Positions 23,864-26,551 of a stretch of 26,551 nt of DNA are shown piece after piece. Origin of the DNA: Bacteroidota bacterium (lineage in GTDB: Bacteria; Bacteroidota; Bacteroidia; Flavobacteriales; Flavobacteriaceae); assembly GCA_023457535.1 (NCBI GenBank), contig JAEWLN010000112.1, positions 1-26,551 of the forward strand. The letters are read 5' to 3'. The position numbers and the translations under genes are program-made. Within the stretch, counting starts at the first letter, position 1; each line of letters opens with the position of its first letter. Below the pieces are notes generated by a model. The model did not search any database. It was given only the letters and a program-made list of their open reading frames with translations, and was not told the origin of the DNA.

Positions 23864-24865
23864 TCAAATAAAACTTCTGAATACGGTGTGGCGCAATCCT
23901 GCTTCTACAAGTACCAATCCGAGCGCAAACCACACCAGCGGACGGAACTTTTCATCGTAATCATAATAGCGCAATTCCTCAATTTCTGTGGTTTCGAGTT
24001 TGTTGATCTCGTTGTAGATCTCGCTCAACTTACTGTTGCTCGTTGCGCGAAAGTACTTTCCGCCCGTCTTTGCCGCAATGCTTTTCATGAGCTCCTGGTC
24101 GATCTCGACCTGCATCATGCGGAACAAAAACTGTCCGTTGGGCGCGATCGCATACGGAAATTCGGCCATGCCGTTGGTCCCGATGCCAATGGTGTATACT
24201 TTGATGCCGTATTGACGCGCAATATCCGATGCGGTTTCCGGTTCGATAAATCCGGAGTTGTTGACGCCATCGGTCAGCAAAATGATGATCTTGCTTTTGG
24301 CTTTGCTGTCTTTTAACCGGTTTACGGCTGTTGCAAGTCCCATCCCGATGCCGGTTCCATCCTGCAAAATATTATCGTACTTGATGCTCTTGATCGCCTC
24401 CAGGACCAGCGGTTGATCACTAGTAACAGGCGTTTTTGTGTATGCCTCGGCAGCGTAAACGACCAGTCCGATGCGGTCATTCGGGCGGTCTTCGACAAAT
24501 TTCGCCGCCACGCGTTTGAGCGCTTCCATGCGGTTCGGCTTCAGATCCTTGGCCAGCATACTGCCTGAAACGTCCACAGCCATTACGATGTCGATGCCTT
24601 TGGTCGTTTTGGTCTCGTTGGAAACATCTACCGTGCGCGGACGTGCCATCGCGACAATCAGCGCGGCCATCGCCAGCAGGCGCAGCACAAACAGCATTGG
24701 TTTGAGTTTGGGCAAAATCGACTTTGCGGCCTGAAACCCACCGAGCGAGCTGATTTTGAGCGTAGGCGTTTGCTGCTTGCGTTTGTAGAAATACCACGCT
24801 GCGGCAACCGGCAACAGTGCGAAGAGCCAGAAAAATTCGGGATGCAGGAAAGTCACCTGTTTCAT
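23864..24865 (-). CDS. batA: BatA: VWA-domain membrane protein
   Basis: A 333-residue inner-membrane protein with the same plan as BatB: helix 1 (about 8-27), helix 2 (about 57-73), a VWA domain with an intact MIDAS (DVSGS at 98-102, T in the TSDQPLV segment and the ILLTDGVNNSG loop), and a C-terminal helix near VWFALGLVLVEAGL. BatA and BatB are thought to form one membrane complex. Overlaps the upstream 540-residue gene by 4 bases (ATGA). Confidence 0.92.
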   Translation of the reverse strand: MKQVTFLHPEFFWLFALLPVAAAWYFYKRKQQTPTLKISSLGGFQAAKSILPKLKPMLFVLRLLAMAALIVAMARPRTVDVSNETKTTKGIDIVMAVDVSGSMLAKDLKPNRMEALKRVAAKFVEDRPNDRIGLVVYAAEAYTKTPVTSDQPLVLEAIKSIKYDNILQDGTGIGMGLATAVNRLKDSKAKSKIIILLTDGVNNSGFIEPETASDIARQYGIKVYTIGIGTNGMAEFPYAIAPNGQFLFRMMQVEIDQELMKSIAAKTGGKYFRATSNSKLSEIYNEINKLETTEIEELRYYDYDEKFRPLVWFALGLVLVEAGLRHTVFRSFI

Positions 24866-26484
24866 GGCGTCGCTTTTTGGAGTTCGACAGAATTGACAAT
24901 GCGCGACAGGATATCCCTGCCGTACGCATCGCCCTCTTCATAAGCGACCATCACCTGCTGCAATCCGCCGTCTTGTTTGAACAGCAGGATTTCGCAGTAA
25001 ACCTTGTAACTTTTTTGCGCGATAGGATCCAGAAACATCATCGTGCCGTAGCCTCGTATGCCTGTAATGCCTTGCTGGGTCGAGAATTCCTCGGGTTTCA
25101 TAAAAATATTCCTGGCGCCGCGCATTTCGAGCGTCTGGAGCACGCCTTCGTAGGATTGGTTCAAATCCACATCGGTTTCCTTCGAAAATTTCATCGTCGA
25201 GACCATCGAATAGAATTTGCCCGCGAGGCTGCCATAGGAAAATATTGTCATGTCTTTGAGCATTGCCATCGCGTCTTTGGGCACCGCATCGGATGATTTC
25301 TGGCGCTTGAGCACATGCGGCGTTTCAAGCTTTACGCCCGGATCGCCGTACTGGCTGTACACCCACTGGCCTTCGAGCAATTCCTTGGTCTGGCTTCCGA
25401 TGACATTATCTTTGACATACGTAAACCCTTTGGTCGCGATGAAATAAGCGGTCACGCCCATGAGCGCAAGCACGACAAAACCTGCCGTAGCCACTATGCG
25501 GTTGCGTTTTTGCCTGCGCAGCATTTTTTGGTGTAACGCCTTTTTGTATTCCATGTCATCGATCTCCTCTTCCTCCTGCGGAATGGCTTTGTCGAGTGTT
25601 ACAATCACTTTTTCGATCTTGTTGCGGTCTTCGGTAATTTCAAAATCGAGCGGCTTGGACTTGGCGAATTTGACCAGATCGGCCTGGCGCAACACGCGTT
25701 CGAGATTTTCAACCGTTTCCGGCGTGAGCGCCATTTTCTTTTGCACCGATGCGGCCCTGAGCGCAACAATCAATTCCGATGTCGTGCTTTCCATCGCCGG
25801 GATGTGGATCGCTTCCTCAATGTAATTTCGCGCAATGTCCGTCAGTTCGCTGTAATAGGTCTTGACCTCGCCTTTTTGCCAGAGCTCTTTCTTTTCGAGC
25901 GTTTGCAGCAGCATCGTGGCTTTTTCGATCGGCGTTTTATAGGCAAATTCGTCGGCCTTGCGCGCTTGCTTTTTCTTCAGATACTGGTAAAGAAAATACC
26001 CGCCGGTACCAATGGCGGTCAGCAAGAGCAAATAGATCCACCAGTCTGAGATTTCGTCCTTTACCGGCACGATGTCCTTGATGTCGTACATTTTTTGCTT
26101 GAGCGTATCCACGGCCACATTGGCAACTTCCACGCGGATGCTGTCTGAAAAATGCGGTTTTCCATTGATGATTACCGGAAGTCTCGGCACGAGGTAGCGC
26201 CCGGAGTCAAACTGCGTGAGTCCGTATTTTTTGATCAGTTCGTAGCGATCGCCCTGCCTGACCGTATCGGTGGGATAAGCCTGGATCACTTCGAGCGCGC
26301 CAAAGTTTTTGAACGCTGGAAAATCGACCCTGGAAAGCGTGTCGACATTGGTTTTGAGCGTGAGTTTGAACTCGGCGCCTATTTTTTTCCTGGTCGAGTC
26401 GATTGCCGTCGTGACCTTTTTTTGCTGGGCGAAACCGGCAAGCGAAAGCAATAGAAACGTGAGGATGTAAATGTTCTTTTTCAT
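24862..26484 (-). CDS. Two-TM envelope protein of the Bat operon, BatD-like N-terminus
   Basis: A 540-residue protein at the position, between DUF58 and batA, where flavobacteria carry an uncharacterised gene. Signal peptide 1-19; a beta-rich, BatD/Ig-like region (about 22-125); membrane helix 148-167; a helical cytoplasmic region (about 175-300) with the LWQKGEVKTYYSELTDIARNY segment, which resembles DUF4381/BatD tails; helix 329-350; then a 190-residue C-terminal domain of unknown fold ending SRIVNSVELQKA. Predicted topology puts both end domains in the periplasm. No active-site motif is seen. The final domain is not part of ordinary BatD proteins. It overlaps batA by 4 bases. Confidence 0.75.
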   Translation of the reverse strand: MKKNIYILTFLLLSLAGFAQQKKVTTAIDSTRKKIGAEFKLTLKTNVDTLSRVDFPAFKNFGALEVIQAYPTDTVRQGDRYELIKKYGLTQFDSGRYLVPRLPVIINGKPHFSDSIRVEVANVAVDTLKQKMYDIKDIVPVKDEISDWWIYLLLLTAIGTGGYFLYQYLKKKQARKADEFAYKTPIEKATMLLQTLEKKELWQKGEVKTYYSELTDIARNYIEEAIHIPAMESTTSELIVALRAASVQKKMALTPETVENLERVLRQADLVKFAKSKPLDFEITEDRNKIEKVIVTLDKAIPQEEEEIDDMEYKKALHQKMLRRQKRNRIVATAGFVVLALMGVTAYFIATKGFTYVKDNVIGSQTKELLEGQWVYSQYGDPGVKLETPHVLKRQKSSDAVPKDAMAMLKDMTIFSYGSLAGKFYSMVSTMKFSKETDVDLNQSYEGVLQTLEMRGARNIFMKPEEFSTQQGITGIRGYGTMMFLDPIAQKSYKVYCEILLFKQDGGLQQVMVAYEEGDAYGRDILSRIVNSVELQKATP

Positions 26485-26498
26485 TGTAAATTAGGAAA

Positions 26499-26551
26499 CT
26501 AGCGGGATTTGAAATAGCCGAGCAGCTTGGTCACGTAACTCTCGTCAACCC
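26499..26551 (-). CDS. C-terminus of DUF58 protein, partial
   Basis: Sixteen codons reach the window edge, ending V-D-E-S-Y-V-T-K-L-L-G-Y-F-K-S-R and a TAG stop. DUF58 proteins in this operon end in a closely similar way, and a DUF58 gene normally lies between moxR and the batA group. DUF58 proteins carry a degenerate VWA-like domain and are thought to be clients of the MoxR AAA+ ATPase. Gap to the next gene is 14 bases. Confidence 0.6.
   Translation of the reverse strand, partial: VDESYVTKLLGYFKSR

Overview
The window looks like a housekeeping stretch of a Flavobacteriaceae chromosome, probably Flavobacterium in the broad sense. The evidence is the gene order (ileS-dksA-lspA, yicC-gmk-nadD, a full Bat aerotolerance operon), a type IX secretion C-terminal domain, many start-proximal TANNTTTG -7 boxes, the near absence of Shine-Dalgarno sequences, and eukaryote-like long IleRS. 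Base composition is close to balanced in the genes, which is high for Flavobacterium; the intergenic gaps are AT-rich.

Layout. 1-4061 (minus): start of lspA, a dksA-like gene and ileS; ileS carries a one-base frameshift in a homopolymer near its 3' end. 4148-7300 (minus): recO and a PorZ-like T9SS protein, separated by an octamer tandem array. 7301-8308 (minus): a family 2 glycosyltransferase followed by what looks like a decayed membrane-protein gene. 8392-10791: gdhA (minus) diverging from a secreted flavobacterial protein. 10918-13496: a PLP trans-sulfuration enzyme (minus) diverging from an ArsC/Spx-like protein and an EamA transporter. 13540-16937 (plus): yicC, gmk, nadD, then gpsA. 16997-18971 (minus): two conserved unknowns flanking pheS. 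19048-19569 (plus): cvpA. 19570-26551 (minus): batE, batD, batC, batB, batA, a two-TM BatD-like protein and the end of a DUF58 gene, tightly coupled (overlaps or gaps of 1-4 nt within the Bat block).

How the genes work together. Translation and nucleotide metabolism (ileS, pheS, gmk, nadD, yicC), stringent-type control (dksA-like), repair (recO), envelope and lipid work (lspA, porZ, gpsA, glycosyltransferase), nitrogen and sulfur metabolism (gdhA, cystathionine enzyme), and the Bat membrane complex with its two VWA proteins, TPR proteins and BatD.

I found no phage, insertion sequence, CRISPR array, rRNA or tRNA gene. The non-routine material is intergenic: a 7-bp tandem array (104-180), an 8-bp tandem array (4878-5013), a smaller copy of the 8-bp family in both orientations (17415-17497), a structured gap before gpsA whose terminator best fits an unannotated minus-strand transcript, and a gene relic carrying the porZ promoter. 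In coding sequence the notable points are the IleRS GIHH signature (a permuted HIGH motif) and the ileS frameshift. I see no clear new multi-gene system.
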